Assembly: GCF_003590095.1 (NCBI RefSeq)
Contig: NC_039478.1
Span: 372,001-436,000, forward strand
Direction: 5' to 3'
Source: Trichoplusia ni
Lineage: Eukaryota; Arthropoda; Insecta; Lepidoptera; Noctuidae
DNA length: 64,000 bases
Position numbers and translations under genes: made by a program
The notes under the pieces: generated by a model
What the model was told of the DNA's origin: nothing
The model's input: the letters and a program-made list of their open reading frames with translations, nothing else
The model's database searches: none
Shown here: positions 23,392 through 38,300 of the stretch, piece by piece
Layout: each line of letters opens with the position of its first letter
Numbering within the stretch: the stretch's first letter is position 1

Positions 23392-26300
23392 CTGAATAAA
23401 AAGTCAAATTGAAGTAATTACCGGGTTTTTATGGTCGAGGAACGACCTCATAAAAATATTCGCATGATAAAAAACCATACAATCACTTATCCTACGTATT
23501 TGGTCTATCGGATGAAGATACTGCTTCAATATTTCTCGGAAACAGTCTATATCTGGATGACAAATAAAATATTAGTTATTTTAGACTTCTAACAAAAGTA
23601 CCAGAATTTGTTAGCGCATCTAAAAGTTTGAAAGGTAACAATATTTACATGTTACCTACTTAAAAATAATACCACAACGCAAATAGTAAAAATCGCCCTT
23701 TTGTTAAAAGTCACAAACATTGTACGGAAATTCAGCATTATGGAAAACTTTCAATGTAATCAGCCAGGGTACAGTTGATTAACTGAGTTTAAACAAACTA
23801 CGAGTTTCACAAAATTTTAACTAACTCAAATTGTGAAGTTTGATGTTTTTGTTTGTCGGAACTAAAACGCCTATCCAGCTTCATCTCAATTAGAAATTTA
23901 GCTATTGATGTAACAATACTATAAATAATTAAAAATAGTAGTGCATTATCATTGTTATTTAATACATAATTATAATTTTTATAGTCTTAAACAAAAAAAA
24001 TGAATTTGTACTTTACAATAACCAAACTCTTTTCTATTACAAAACATAACTTAGACATTCCGAGCTTTCCAAATTTAAGACCCAACCATCTCGTAACACA
24101 AACCAAGCGGCAAGTAAAAACAAACAGTTGTCGAAGCAATATGAACGTCGTAAGAAGTGTTGTATGGTTTTGACAGGCGTTGTAATCAGCTGGTACACTG
24201 ACCGGACAAGGTTCTTACTAAGTGCGACACGTGCGAACGATAAATGAGTGGGGAGAGATTAATGATGCGGAAAAACTTCAGTCTTCGCCAGTTTCCCGCT
24301 GAATTCTATTTGTACAACAAGTTTGACATACTGTTTTGATACATATTGTATGGGATTGTCATAGATACTGCTACTGCTGTCGTGCTACGGAACACATCGC
24401 ACATTTAATTGATCGACGTTTCTAGAATTCGTAAAAAAAAACTCTGTCGTTAGAAACGTTTCTGACACTTTTTTTCAGAGATTGAAATGGTTTGAAGAGT
24501 CTGTTTTAATATTTGGTTTTAGAATGGTTCATGAGAAGTTAGGTGTTTGTCAGTCAAAAATATCCACGACAGCAAATAAAATATCGACGTGATATTAAGT
24601 CATCTCGACCTCGATGATACGTTGTATTTGTTGTTACAAAAGCTACTTAAATCAAGATGATTCCGACCTTTTTCGACCACTTCGTCATCCAAATCAGCTT
24701 GCTACGCAAGTGTACTTCAGCAACAAGCATTAAAACTCTGAACCATTTAAACAAGAAAGTTTCGCTGATACTCGATTAGTGAACGTTTTAATTAAATCTA
24801 TTTTTCTCTTAAAGTCAATACATATTTAAAAATTCTACCTTATAGTCCGTGGGTAGGTAAAACTTTCTAGTAAAGAGGTAATAGCAGGAATAAATAATTA
24901 ATACGCTTTCGCACAAATCATTTTATTGCTTGCAGTAACGAAGAAATGTATCCACTCGACTATAGGAGGTCCTTACCCTAAAAACAAACTTCAACATTAA
25001 TTTGATTACGTTTATTATGAGTATAAACACAAATATCAGAAAACCGAAACATATTTTGATTTTTTTATACCGCTGTTGAGTAAAATGAAACACACAGAAA
25101 AATATTATCTCGTTGATAAGGATAATTAATTCAAAAGCTTAAACCCTTCGGCGAGTCGTTAATTCGCGCGTTTGGCCTTTTTTATTTTATTTACATTCCG
25201 CTGTTTTTTCATGAATATTCCGTGCTTTCGATTTAAACTTATTATGCTTGGCCTAATTACTTTTTCCTCTTAATATTACGTTGGATGAGCGTAAATTCTA
25301 TCTAAATGCCTCAATAATTGCGAATGAAATTCTTTGCTTGATTGGCACTACATACATTTGTAATTATATTAGAAAATAATGTCTCCTTAAATATATAATT
25401 TGATATCGTACAAAAAATAACAAAAAAAATCTTTATGAATTACTATCTGAATTTCAATTTAAATTACCAAGAAAAATAGTAGAGGAAATTGGTCTTATTT
25501 CAGGCCATGATTGTAAAAATTTAGTTTCTATTTAATTTTAAAATCAACTCCATAGGAGATACATATATTTTTTAATAGTCTTATATTTAAAAACCATTAG
25601 CAGGGAATAAAAAAAGCGATCGCTATTTTGTGGTTTCAACCATCTTGGACTTTGATTTGGTTACAGTGTCATAAGCATTTTACTAGTTAAGCTCTTTCAT
25701 TTTCGACTGCATCGCTTTTCGCCATATCCGTAATTTTTTCTTCTCACGCCCTGTTTACAAAACACCATAGATTTTATATTCGAAAAAAAATTCGGAGCGT
25801 AATTTTTCTTTCATTATTCCACACCATCTAATAACCTGATACTATTTTGCACCAGAAGATAGCAGTTAATATCTAAAGTTACATTTGGTTATATCAACGA
25901 TGTTTATTCATAATTTCGTTACGGTCAATAATTCTCAAATTACTTTTACATTAAAGCCTACTCGTCAATTAGGGCAACCGCGTCAACTTACATTTAGGTC
26001 GATCGTAGTTTGATTTCTATATCGACGGCTTTAGTGTCAGTATAGCCTTATTTTTTAATTCTTCTTGGATTGAAACTGCGAATTCAAATATATTCAGCGA
26101 AATCTTTAATAGATTCCAGAATTCTTAGCTAATCCAGTTCAGATACTTAATCGATTTTATCGTCTACTGTCATATTATTTGACTATCGTCTCCAATATTA
26201 CTACTCATCGCTAGGTTAAACATTAAAAAGACATTTTATAAAACGACGAACGTGCGGCTCGCAACAATTAAAAGTTACACAAATTTACTTTCACTTTCGT

Positions 26301-29300
26301 TCAAGCTTTTAACAACATATGGGCGCACGTTTGCTTCCTTAAAGACACCGTAACACTCGAGATTACTTCAGCGTTTCAGAAAATGTGGCGAGCAAAGGAA
26401 ATCTCACGAAAATCTAGTTCAGGAAGTCTCGAAAATGTCACACAAATTCAAATTGTCACCTGAATAAACGGACACCTTTTATTTCACTTCGCTATGTAAA
26501 CTAGTTTGAAACGGCACATGCCTTCGAAATTAAACTCGTGAAACTGTTGTCCACGGAGCCATCAAAGACGGATATTCCAATTTCTATTCTAAAAATGTAT
26601 TAAATAAGGAACAATATTGTCAAAAACGAAATATTTACGGAATTATCAATAATAAAATACATTGTTTATCTATCCAAAAACATATTAGCGCGGGAAAAAT
26701 GCCGACTCGGGGAGAAAATTGCCGTGACGTCGTTATTACGCGAATATCCTTAACGGAAAACTCTTTGTCACAGCCTATGTAATACCTATATACATACGTG
26801 GAGGCTTATATAAAGAAAAGTACTTTGCATTGTTGACATTAACATACTTGGTTGCCCAGGTACATTTTTAAGAACGTTTAAGTAACCAGTTTATTTAGTT
26901 TATTTAATTGAAAGTACGAATGACTCAATGTTTTTATGTCTTTGTGTGACAAGCTAGCACTCCTAAGCAACTGAATCAATTATGAACTTTCCATATTATA
27001 AAGCTTGAAGTTTACAAAAGCATATTCAATTAGTTTTAGCGGCGATGTATTATTAAAAAAAAAATACGTTTCCGATATTTTCCGGTGAATTCATCTGTTG
27101 GGCTTATGTAATCATTTTAATTAAAGTATTCAAATACACGCAACTCAGTGAAGAATAAATACTAACCAATTAAAACATATTTTTACTCAACAAGTTACTC
27201 TGGGAATCCTGAAGAATTACATGTCTTTCCTTTTGCTAGAAATACAAGATCTTAATGAAACATAATAAACCTTAATTCGCAGAAGTAACCACAAAAGGTC
27301 TCTGTGTTTCGATGGTTTTTTCAGAACTCATCTGGTTTAAGATGTAGTATTCCTTTTCGGAATGGGATTCAATAACAGCGCTGTTAATAAACGGCAAAAT
27401 GTTCTTTTTTACCTTATCCCAACGAATATATTGAAATTAAAAAATAATTACTTAATAAAGACGAATTAAGAAAAAATGGACGGTCGAGTGCAAGTTGGAG
27501 AGATAAGAGTTCCGTACAAAAAAGAAAGCAAAATACAATTGTTTGTCGTCGATGGTGTTTTTTTATTACTTTTTATTTAAGTGAAAGCCGACATACATAA
27601 TACGAGAAAAAAACAACTCTATATCTTTTCATGATTCTTTTACCGATGGGCAGACAACTGAGGCTTAGCTCATGATAGATTAACTTATAATTTTTAGGTA
27701 TGGTAATCCTAAAAATAGTCCCGATGACCAAATTACGGAAAAGGTTGTCAGGTCATTTGTGGCACAAGTTAGAGATATTTTCAATACAGTCATATTATCA
27801 AATCTTTACCCATTACCAAAACAAGTAAACATCTACATTATTGTTAGCCAAGTTGACGATAGGCTCAACTTTAGTTACAAAACCCAATATTCACAAGCAA
27901 GAATGTACAGAATTTTCTAAGACGACCTACCAAACAAATGAATCGGATTATTCAGGACAAGAAACACGAAAACGCCTAAACAAAAGTCAATTCCATCAAA
28001 TTGTTGCGATCTCGCTAGCTGAATGCAGTCATTTGGGAGTGATTTGCCGGCAAACAGGCACGGACAATGTTTCTCTTATGTATTAGTAAGGATCGACCCC
28101 TATTACATAGCTGCGGCTATTAAGATCTCTTGCTTCCCCGATAATCCTATCCACTCACGAAGTCTGAAACCCTCTTCGCTTTTACGTTAGATGTGTCCCA
28201 TAGGGCAGATATGGAGTGTGTAACAAAATACCGTTTACAACCTGCGACGTTCGTAATCAGTATTGGATAACTAGTTGCTAATACTTAGTTGCAGGCCCAC
28301 TGTCCATGTTTGGACTTTGTTGAATTATTTATTGTGTACGCTTTAGTGCTAATAAAATTTAAAGAGTGGGAACTTGTTTGACGGTCGATCTTACATTTTG
28401 TCAGGGTATAGATCAAATTTTATGTCATCATTGAATCCTATAATTGATGTGGTAGGTTTTTCTATGATCGGTATCATGATGATTTCAATTGAGAGAGTTA
28501 TAAAGTTGTAAAATATTCTTCCTCTTCTATTTCTATGCAATTAAATTATATTTTGTAAAGTAACAGAACTCGCGGAGGTACTCTTGAATGTTTTTAACTA
28601 TGCTGTTATAATTATGTTAGTTGTAAAGTTTTTAATCGCAGTAGCTGTAAAAAGTTATTTTTCGTGTTGAAATTACATAGCAGAACGTACAATATCATGT
28701 CTTGTTCAAACTTGACTTTTCGAAGACAATGATAAATACGCAGATTAAGAAGCAGAAACGTGTTGACCATCAGGATGATAACTAAACTTAGAGCATCATA
28801 ATACTGTTAAAATATTCCGTCGAAGCACGATTTTATACTAAGCGGGGTCGCTTATATAAAGTTCCCGATCCGAAATAACGAGTGGATTACATGCGACCTG
28901 AAGCCTTCAGCGGCTGCAAGATTTTTACACCAATTTTCGCGCTTTGTACGATGGAGTGAGTCTATTTCGTAACCAAGTCACATAATACGAACAAATAAGT
29001 CACATACACCGCTCCTATTGACAAGCGGCAGTCTTAACGATAAAATAGCGCATTATTATACCGGGGTATGTGTTACTATGACGACTTATTATTCTGTTTT
29101 GAGCTAGCAGAGTTCTGCTTTCTGGCATTTTTTTTTCTTGTTCAGTAATGAAATTTGCTTTATTAATTTACATATCTATTATATCATTTTCATACATTGT
29201 GAAGGCTTCTTTAATTAGTTTCTTTTCCTCCACGAACCAGTCAAGTCTCTTTTCATCGTGCTTCTTACTTTGGTAGGTACGAAAATTACAATATTCCAAT

Positions 29301-32214
29301 GAATTTACTAATTTGAACGTACCAATTAATTAAAACCGAAGAAGTACCCGTTGTATATATTAATTGAAGCTTTATTTGCAATCACGGCACCTATGTAGGT
29401 AGTACAAATGTCAGTTATTCTTAGCCCCAGCTTATATGTTAGTAAAATTCATGCCTGGAACCGTCTGACCTGTTTTGTAGGTACAACACAGGTTAAAATC
29501 TTAGTGTGATGAAACTTTCATGAAAGAGAAAGTAGCTCACTCGCATTAGACTGGGTAGGCCCATTGTATCGTGTTTTTCTACTATCTCTACTCTTAATAG
29601 TTCTTACAAAAGAACTAGTTGTTTTGTAGTTACTAAGCTTCGATGTTTTTCTCGTGAATTCTAGACTGCAGAAATGTTTTGCATGTCTGTATTATAGTAG
29701 TGTCGAGGACAAAGTTAAGACAAAATTCTAAGTAGCATCAATTCAATTAGGCAAAGGAACCCATGATTTATAACCATCACAATGCTTAACTGTCGTATTA
29801 TTTGTAGTCTTTAGTAAAATTTACTGAAAATTCAAGTCTCTAGATATCACGGTTGATGGGAATCATGGTAACAGACAACGGTAGCGCTCAATAGGTTTCA
29901 ATTTTTACCATTTAGGTATGAGACCTCGCAGATGCGAGAAAAATAACAGAACGCAACTACCTCGGATTACATTACTCACGAATGCATAAGCAATCATGAA
30001 CTTGAGAGCAGAAAAACAGGCTTAAAAATAAAATTGCTTTCAATATTTCGACATACTTCCAAACGGTATTAAAACATTTATCAGAACGCTAGATTTCTAC
30101 CCATTTGGTTCCGTGTATAAATTACATTCGTTCGTTTCCCAATGGTTTGTAGCCATAATTTTCATTGAACATCAATGTTCAAATGGAGTGAACAAAACAT
30201 GTAAGAACGTTGCAATAACCACTTTGGAAAATGCGGGGCAATTATATCGAATGCATTTCAACGAATGAACGTTTTTAAGAATCTCTTTCACAGGTCCTTC
30301 AACGAAGTTCTTTATGAATATTTGATGTCGTCTTTTGATTTAAAAATATATTTTGCATTGGTTACTCTTTTCAAACCTTTCAAGTCCTTTTAGAATTTTA
30401 AAACAAACATACAAACTCTTAGGTAAGCTTCGGTCGTCGAAGGCTTAAATAGACGGGGATCGGTGCCTGGTCTTGTCAAAGTGAGTTGGGATTTATAATT
30501 GAGCTCTATATTAAAACACTAGACAAGAGGGTTCATTATTGCGTGCTATTTTTTTAGTAACATACATTTTGTGACATTTGCAAATATTATGGCTTTCTAC
30601 TGGTATAATAAATAACATCCAATTCGATTCAGTGAGACCTCGAGTTTTAATTCGATATTAAATGATGACAATATGTTTTAGATGGCTACTTTAATAACAT
30701 ATGTTTTAGTGGCTACCTTAATCGTTGCCTAGCTTTTCTAACTACGTTCTATTTTCACGTTAAACGTTGTAGCAGGATTAGAAAATGCCAATGAGAGAGA
30801 ATTTAAAAAATATGTTAAATAACCAAAAAAATCTTCGATTTTTTATCTCTCTTAAACGGATTAAAGTGGTCTTAAATTGAAACCACGGTGCAGAAAAATG
30901 TGCAAGTATTTAAAAAACGCATACTATGTTAAGATATTTTAATAAAGAGGTCAAAAAATCTTAGGAATCTTATCATGTAGAATAATGAAGGGTGAAAAGT
31001 AGAAATCATCTATTTAACTTTGAAACCTAGCCAAAATTTTAAAGGTTTTGTATAGATATTTTCAGCTTTTATCTAACTTTTGTTCAGAAATACTAGAAAC
31101 TATTGAATTTTGTTAAAGCTGCAGCTACCTACAAATGTAGAAATTCTGTTAATTCTATCCAAGCTTAATTGAGCGCAGTAACGGGACAAATAAAAGAGGA
31201 CAGCTTTTACGTAATTTTGTTATTTTAAAATTGTCAAATAGACAACAATTTCTTAAAAAGAACGACTTGGAATATTTGCTTAAACAGTTGTATTTTTAAA
31301 GGGGTGGCTACAAATGGTTTCCTGGTTTATACGTCAGTTTCGCAAACGGTACAATAATCGTAGAATCGATCTCACTGTGATTTCACACAACGCGCTCCAC
31401 AACCACTATCGTGTTCACTTCAAAAAAGCCAATTAAACTGGGCAAATGTAACAAAGCCGTTAGTCCAGGCAAATTCAAAGTTTTACAATGTACGCCAGTT
31501 TGGCTAGGTGATCAATTGTATTAAAGTCGAGTCAGTTAAGCTACGCTATCGCAAAATGAACTTGTTATAAGAGAAAAATACAGGAGCTCAGTTTTATGTA
31601 AACAGAAAGGAGACCTTACAACATAGTTTGAGTAACTCGCCCCAGCCGGTAAACTAACATTGTTTATTATGGATCGTTGATACGTGTACTATCAAACTTC
31701 TGATGAAATTAAACTTGGGTTTTCTTTTAAGTTTTCCTGGCATTTTTATTAAAAACTTTTTTTCAATAATCAATTTCAATAATCTGCTTTTTGTTTCTGT
31801 TTCTGTATTTGTTTGTTGTGAAAAGTTTAAGTTCTAGTTACAATTAAATTTGCTTATTATATATTTTATTTTATTTTATTTTCACAGAACGTCCTTATTA
31901 AGTTTTAGGTAATATTATATATCATTCATTATCAAAGTTAAAGATAAACCTTTGCCAATCATGTGCTCACGAAATACTGACTAAAATTGATAAGGGTTAA
32001 TTTAACGAAGCTAATACAAGAGATTCTGAATGAAAGGACGAAACTTTACTGCTTCAAGCGTCAAAGAGTTTTTAATGAAACGCTTTATTTGTAACATCTA
32101 GAATTGGTAGCAAGTAAAACTATCTTAATGTGTTTATTTTATAAATAACTGTCTTTTTTACCTAAACAAAGCTTGTATTATTAGTACAATTGATTTAACC
32201 ATACTTATATATTT
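23392..32214. other. Long non-coding stretch
   Basis: No gene supported. An 81-codon frame at 27841-28086 has neutral codon composition. A 34-codon open stretch follows a good acceptor near 24478 but has no other support. No repeats of the families seen elsewhere were recognised. If the gene at 20840 is real this is intronic. Confidence 0.5.
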
Positions 32215-32330
32215 CAATACATACATATTATAGATATATTACACCCAGATACAAATCAAATTATTGTGCTCATCACACTTTTATTTTGTGTTAATCGAAC
32301 CCGACCACACTACCTCTAGACCACAGGCCA
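32215..32330 (-). mobile_element. tRNA-derived SINE fragment
   Basis: Read on the minus strand: 'ggcctgtggtctagaggtag' (A-box region), 'tcgggttcgattaacac' (B box), 'gtgtgatgagcacaataatt', 'gtatctgggtgtaatatatc'. This matches the head and early body of the SINE at 1078. The 3' tail is missing. Confidence 0.75.
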
Positions 32331-35300
32331 AACCTTTAAAATATCGGTGGTAGATGTGAACACAGAGAATAGCGACAAGTTACATAGCCTAAATTTGCTA
32401 GCTTTGTAGAAAGTGAGTGATTTTACGAACCTTGGAGATTACAGAAATGACATTCGTCCAGATTAAAGACAGAGAGACATGCGATGTATAGCGAAAAAAA
32501 ATAGAATATTTTGTCAAATATTACCACATTAAAAACGCAATTACCTTTACAATGTAACTATCAATCAGGTATCTGATTACGTTTCCATTAGGATTATTTC
32601 ATCCAAAACTATTCTCCTGCAACCCACCCATGTTCCTTCCTTTGTCCTTCCAAGTATTGAATAACAAAAAGTGTCCAAGAACTAATATTAAATATACTAA
32701 AGAACCTTTTGTTCAGTGATGTGGTTATTGTACTCCACAGTTCGGTACAGTACATCACATGAGAGACCTTAAAAGCACTAACTCACTATTGTTAGTTTGA
32801 CGTGGAGGGGCTAAAATGAATCGAACGTCATTAAAGTCTAGACGGCCCTTACGTGTCCTTTGCAGAGTCTAGGACCGTCGATTCACCTTAGAGGATTTAT
32901 TAAAATGACATTAGCAATAACCGGCACGGTGATAATGCTGTAAGAGACAGTAATTAATTTGATACAAAAGACTTCACTTTTTTTTTTAATTAGTTCTGAA
33001 ATATATTGTGGACAAAATGTATTTTTTTGCGATATCAGTATGATACAGTAATATCAGTATTAATTGTAACCCTCAGAGTCAAACAACCAAATAAAAATAA
33101 TTACATCCGTGTATTCCTTATGTCAAAACTTAGTATTTAAAAATAACGAAAAGTCATTGTTATACGTTTGTTACGTTTTCAAACCTAAATCACACAAACA
33201 GTTTCAATTAAATTTGGTATTAAGATACCTTCACATTACAAAACAAGAGAGGTTAAAGTTTAATAGATGCAAGTAGGATGTTTAAATCAAATCAAGGAGC
33301 AAATAAGTAGCTAATTACTTCAAAGGTCTAAGGGAAATAAAAAAAACCATTAGATGCTTCTTAGAATAAATTGCAAAATCAAATTATAGTGCCAGGTTTC
33401 CTCACGTCTGAAACGACTTGAAAATAATCCTTCTTCACTTAAATTACCATCGTACATAACGATGTGGTTTGAGTAAGCGAAATTAATGTTTTCTCTGCAT
33501 GAAACAAACCATTAGTCCCGTAGTGAAGTGAAAATGTCTCAACATTTTCAAGCTGACACACATTTGAACCACCATCCTCAGCACTTGTAGCTGAATCACA
33601 ACATTCCAAGCTGTCATGATTTACAGGATATACCATCCCAACTACGTAACTTTACGAAAAGTCCTCTAATTAAACAATAAAAACTTAAGTAACACTAAAA
33701 CACAATTCATTCAAAAGGTTGTGTATTTTGCTTTATGCAATTTGTAGTAAATTAAATCCGAAACAAATGCAAATTCTCTGAAGTGTAGTCGTGAGTGAAA
33801 TCTTGCATTTAACACTGACGAGACCGTTTCTCTCTCGGAACGACGTTTCAAATTTATTTAAATACTGCTACGTAGTGGGTACACCTGTTACCAACCGTTT
33901 TGGAAGTACTAATGAATTTTGTGGAGCCTTCACTCATTGACGTATTGACATAATGCTACAACTAACAATAGCTACCCTTAATTAATTTTAACGACATTGT
34001 ACACATAATGTGTGCGAGACACCGTTCACAATACATGTAATCTGTGGGCTTGAGCTAGAACGAGGCCGTATGCCATTATTGTGATTTAGAATGCGGCTGT
34101 TCTCAGAATGTGAGCCAATAAATTAGATCTCAATCAGGCCGTAACCGCTATTTGTTATTCGTACTTCATGTTCGACTAGGACATAAGTCGAGACGATTTT
34201 GTTCAATACATCATAAATTGATACAAGCAGTTTATTACATCGACGGCCGTTGGGTTACAGGAACATTTCACATCACTATTCTGATAAATTGAAAGTTATT
34301 TAAATCATAATAGGTCCTTTTTTTCTAATTCCATATTCTTAACACTTTATTCATTATTGTAATCAGAAAGTTCTTTGTTTAAACAGTAAGAAAGGGATTT
34401 TACTAAATATCAGCCAAATTTTGTTATTGGTCACGTTTCAGGGTCACCGTCCTTCTGTCCGTCATAAATAAGGCGAGGTCATACGTTATCTCTATCATAA
34501 CCTGCCGTGACCGATCGACCTTCGAGGTCAATTTGTCAACTCCTTGCAATTTTCTAAGCTATGCACGTTCAAATTTCTACGCAAGTTTTTTTCTTTTCAA
34601 TAATTTATACCTATATTATTTGTTAAAAATAATAAAGGCACAATACAGCTTGTCCGCATATATTAGAATTACATAACATATATGAAAGCAAAATCTATTT
34701 ATACCGATATACTCTACAAAACAAAAACAACAGTCAGACATGACATATTATTAGAAATAGAACAAAGGGTACACCTAACATGCTTTGGTAATGGTAACAA
34801 GAATCTTTGTGAGTCTCTAATAATTTAAAGGAGGTCACAATACCTACATGCATATACATATATTTGCGCTCTCGATTTTAAATAAAACAGTGTACAGTAT
34901 GTAACTTTTGATTCAATGATACTTACCAATCTATACCTTTGATCCTTATTCTCCTACTCCGAATTAATTAAAAAGTAAACGTACGTTATGAATAGGTATG
35001 TGAATGAATATAACAAAGGAATATTCCTAAGACTGGTCCTTCATATTTTTCTTTCCGCCTTTTTGCTCTCTTCGCAAGTCATAAATATAAATTCCGAAAT
35101 TAATATTAAAAATCTTGGAAGCCCGGCTTCAAATGGCGATGGCGAATGAAAAGACTATTAGCGGATTGTTGCTACATTTAAATAGCTTAAGTAGCTAAAT
35201 AACTCAATAAAGTAACCAGCAAAGCCTTCCAGAGGAACAACAAGTGTGAAAATGAAGCTCGATATCACTTTTCCTTGGATATATTTCACGAAAATTATGA

Positions 35301-38300
35301 ATGGGTGTCGTCGTTGCGAGCGAAGGAGCTAGGTTACGAGATGGCACCCATTGTTTATGCATGAAGTTATTATTTACGAGCAAACAGCGCTTCGACCCAA
35401 CATCGGCGGTGAGGACGGCCGCTGCCGACTCGCCGTATTTGAATACTAATTCCAGTCTTTTTTGTTACACAATACAGGCTAACAAATACATTCAGCGTGT
35501 TCATTAATATTCCGAACAGTTTTCTTGAAAACTAATTAACATTGAATTTGAGTTATTGATAGGTAGTTTTGTTTTCGACTCAGAAAACTGAAAGAAAATC
35601 CAAGGCAGATCAAGTTATTTTATGGTAATTGAAAATAAATCTGCATTATCAATTTCGATTTCGATAAACCTTGAATAAAAGTGAAGATAAATAACATGTA
35701 ACACCCATGATAGTGTCGTGACTATTCACTTTCGCTAGAGATCATATGAAAGGATAAAAATGCTTAACGTAAACATGCCAGCAAATTATATCAAGAATTT
35801 CTTGTTGATTTTCGGGTTCTTCCAATGTTATACTTTGTTTTACGTTTCTATCACGTTCGGGATTAAGTTGTTGGATAATAGGTAAAGTCCCAATTTCAAA
35901 TATTTCGAGAATATGTACCGCCTGGGTACGCTGTAGATATATGTACTTCATTAAAATTCAACGTAAAAGTGATGATTTATACACTAAAATACTATTATAT
36001 AACATTGAATTTGCTTAAGCAAAAGCTTAACTAAAACTTGTTCTAAAGTATATTTTGATCATTCAAGTCTTACAATAATTACCTGAAATCGTAGTCAAGG
36101 TGCTGGAGACATCATTGCATTAGGACCAGGCACGATCATGTACAATTCTCTAGTTTGATGCTTGACTCTGGCTGCTAGTAAACGGGGTCAGCAGTTTGAC
36201 ATTAGAATTGTTTGGGAACATCGGATACTCGATTTGCGTTTCAGAGAGTGAATAGCGACACTCGTCTCATGTTAGCTTCACCTGTTGCTGAATCAACATA
36301 AATGCTAATTCCATCACTGTTCCAAAAATAATTTGTAATTGTCATGTTCATCATGTTTCACTATAACTCAACTTTTTCACTAAAATGTATTCGATAAGAA
36401 ACAACGTTTTCATATTTTCCTTTTCAAGTAGTTTCTGGTGAACCATAAACATTGTTTAACACAGCACTCGACGGCCATTACTTGCTTATATTTCCGAATA
36501 TACACTAACACAGCCTGAATAAGGCTAGAAAAATTGGCTACAAGCCACTGGTTCGCTATAATTGCTCGTATACCTAAAATGTTACATTCACAAACACAAC
36601 TGGCAAAAACGTAACAACAGACCTTCAACACTTTAAAATCTGCACCAACTGAACCGTAACAGGTGCGAAAAATAGTGCAACGAACGATTCGTTAAAATTG
36701 TAGAAGAGAAATGTGTATTTTTTGTTATAACAAACATTCGCTCGCTCGAAGCGGTAAACGGTATCTTCAGTTGAATGATTGCTTCTGGCCTAGGCCCTGG
36801 GACGTGCATAACGTGGATCTTTCCGTGGTTCAGTATGAGCTCAGGCTTGCCTGCTGATCCCGTTACTTTACTATATTATAATATTACGCTTTATAGTAAC
36901 TCACTTAAATGTCCATCTTTGAATATTGAACCATGACTGGAAAGGTACACAGATATTTCACTCAATAAAAGCGTTACAGCGACTAATCTGCATCGATTTT
37001 GAATACCAGCTTTAACACGCGGTTCCAATTGATTGCTTCTAAAATCGCCGTTTACGTTTTTATTTATTTTTCGGATTTTGCAGCCAGTTAAAGCTAATCC
37101 TTATAGGCCTATGTGGTTTACGTGTTGGTTCGTTTTTATTTTAGCGTGTATTTGAAACTTTGGGCTTGATTTGTCATTACTACGAATTGTGGCATACTGT
37201 TTATCACTGATTTTTGTATGTTTAGAAATAACTAAAGTTGATTTAAGAATCCAGGTCTTTTCCTATTTAAGAATCCAAGAGTTATAATAATAAAATTTCT
37301 AAATTTTTTGAAAAAAAATATATGCTTTTAGCTCCAAAAAAATAGTTTTTAAGTGTTGCAAATTTGTTAAGTGTTGCAACTTCATTGACTGGAAAACATA
37401 TTTAATACAATAAAGTCAAAGTAAAAACGACAGTCACGAAAGCACTCAAAAGATGAGACTTTTTTCTCACGTTTACGATTAATATTTTATTTATTGTAAC
37501 TTACTGTGCAGCTTCGAACCCGATCTAACGTGAAAGCTGTAAAATCACAACAAAGCGCCTGTCACAATACGCCAGGACTTGAAAAGTATTGGATGATTTT
37601 TAAATTGAACGCACTCCAACATAAATGTAAGTTCAGCAATAGTCCTCAAATCTGAAAGACCTTTTCTACGTTCTCAAGTAGATAGATACGCTTTAGAAGG
37701 TGAAGTGTTTTGTTGTTGGAAATATCAGTATATGTGACTTGTATTTAGCGTCTTTGGTAAAAAACAAAGAGGTAACACAGATATTAGTTCATTCATTCAT
37801 CAAACGGTCATTGATCGACTTTTGCCAACTTTTGGTTACAATGCATCTTTGGTTGGAGACTATCTAAATCATGACCATGACAAGACAAGTGTCGGCCATT
37901 AACCCTAAGAAGTAAAAAGCTAGGTATAAAGCTAGCTAGGAATTTTATCCCATTACCAGTTTTATTAAACTTCCTTTTAAGACATAAAGGCAAACAATTA
38001 AAAAGAGAGAACTGCATGGATGAACCTCAGTCCTGAAATTTTATTCTGCAATTCATTTCTGTCTCGTCCTGTTCCTATGAATAACTAAATATTTGTTTCC
38101 CTTGCCGACACTACGATTATATTCTTAGGTTGTAAAACAAGTCGCTTGGACTTGAACAGAGTAAATGCCGGTTATTTTACTAATAAATGACCATGAATTA
38201 AGCAGACGTCTCATAAAGATAGCTTTTTTACCAAGGAATGTGGGGAAATTGGTTCTGATTTTCATCTCTTATTTTTCTAGACGTTAGTTTCTTAAAAAAC

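Noticed and set aside
24479..24585. 34-codon open stretch after 'actttttttcag'
   Set aside because: Length is within chance and nothing links it to another exon.
27841..28086. 81-codon plus-strand ORF with protein-like composition
   Set aside because: Third-position composition equals background and there is no start, splice or poly(A) support.
33439..33636. 65-codon minus-strand ORF, cysteine-containing
   Set aside because: The frame closes just upstream of its ATG, no downstream exon is evident and no family is recognised.
35742..35951. 69-codon minus-strand ORF behind an acceptor-like site
   Set aside because: Third positions are strongly AT-biased, as in non-coding DNA, and no homology can be named.
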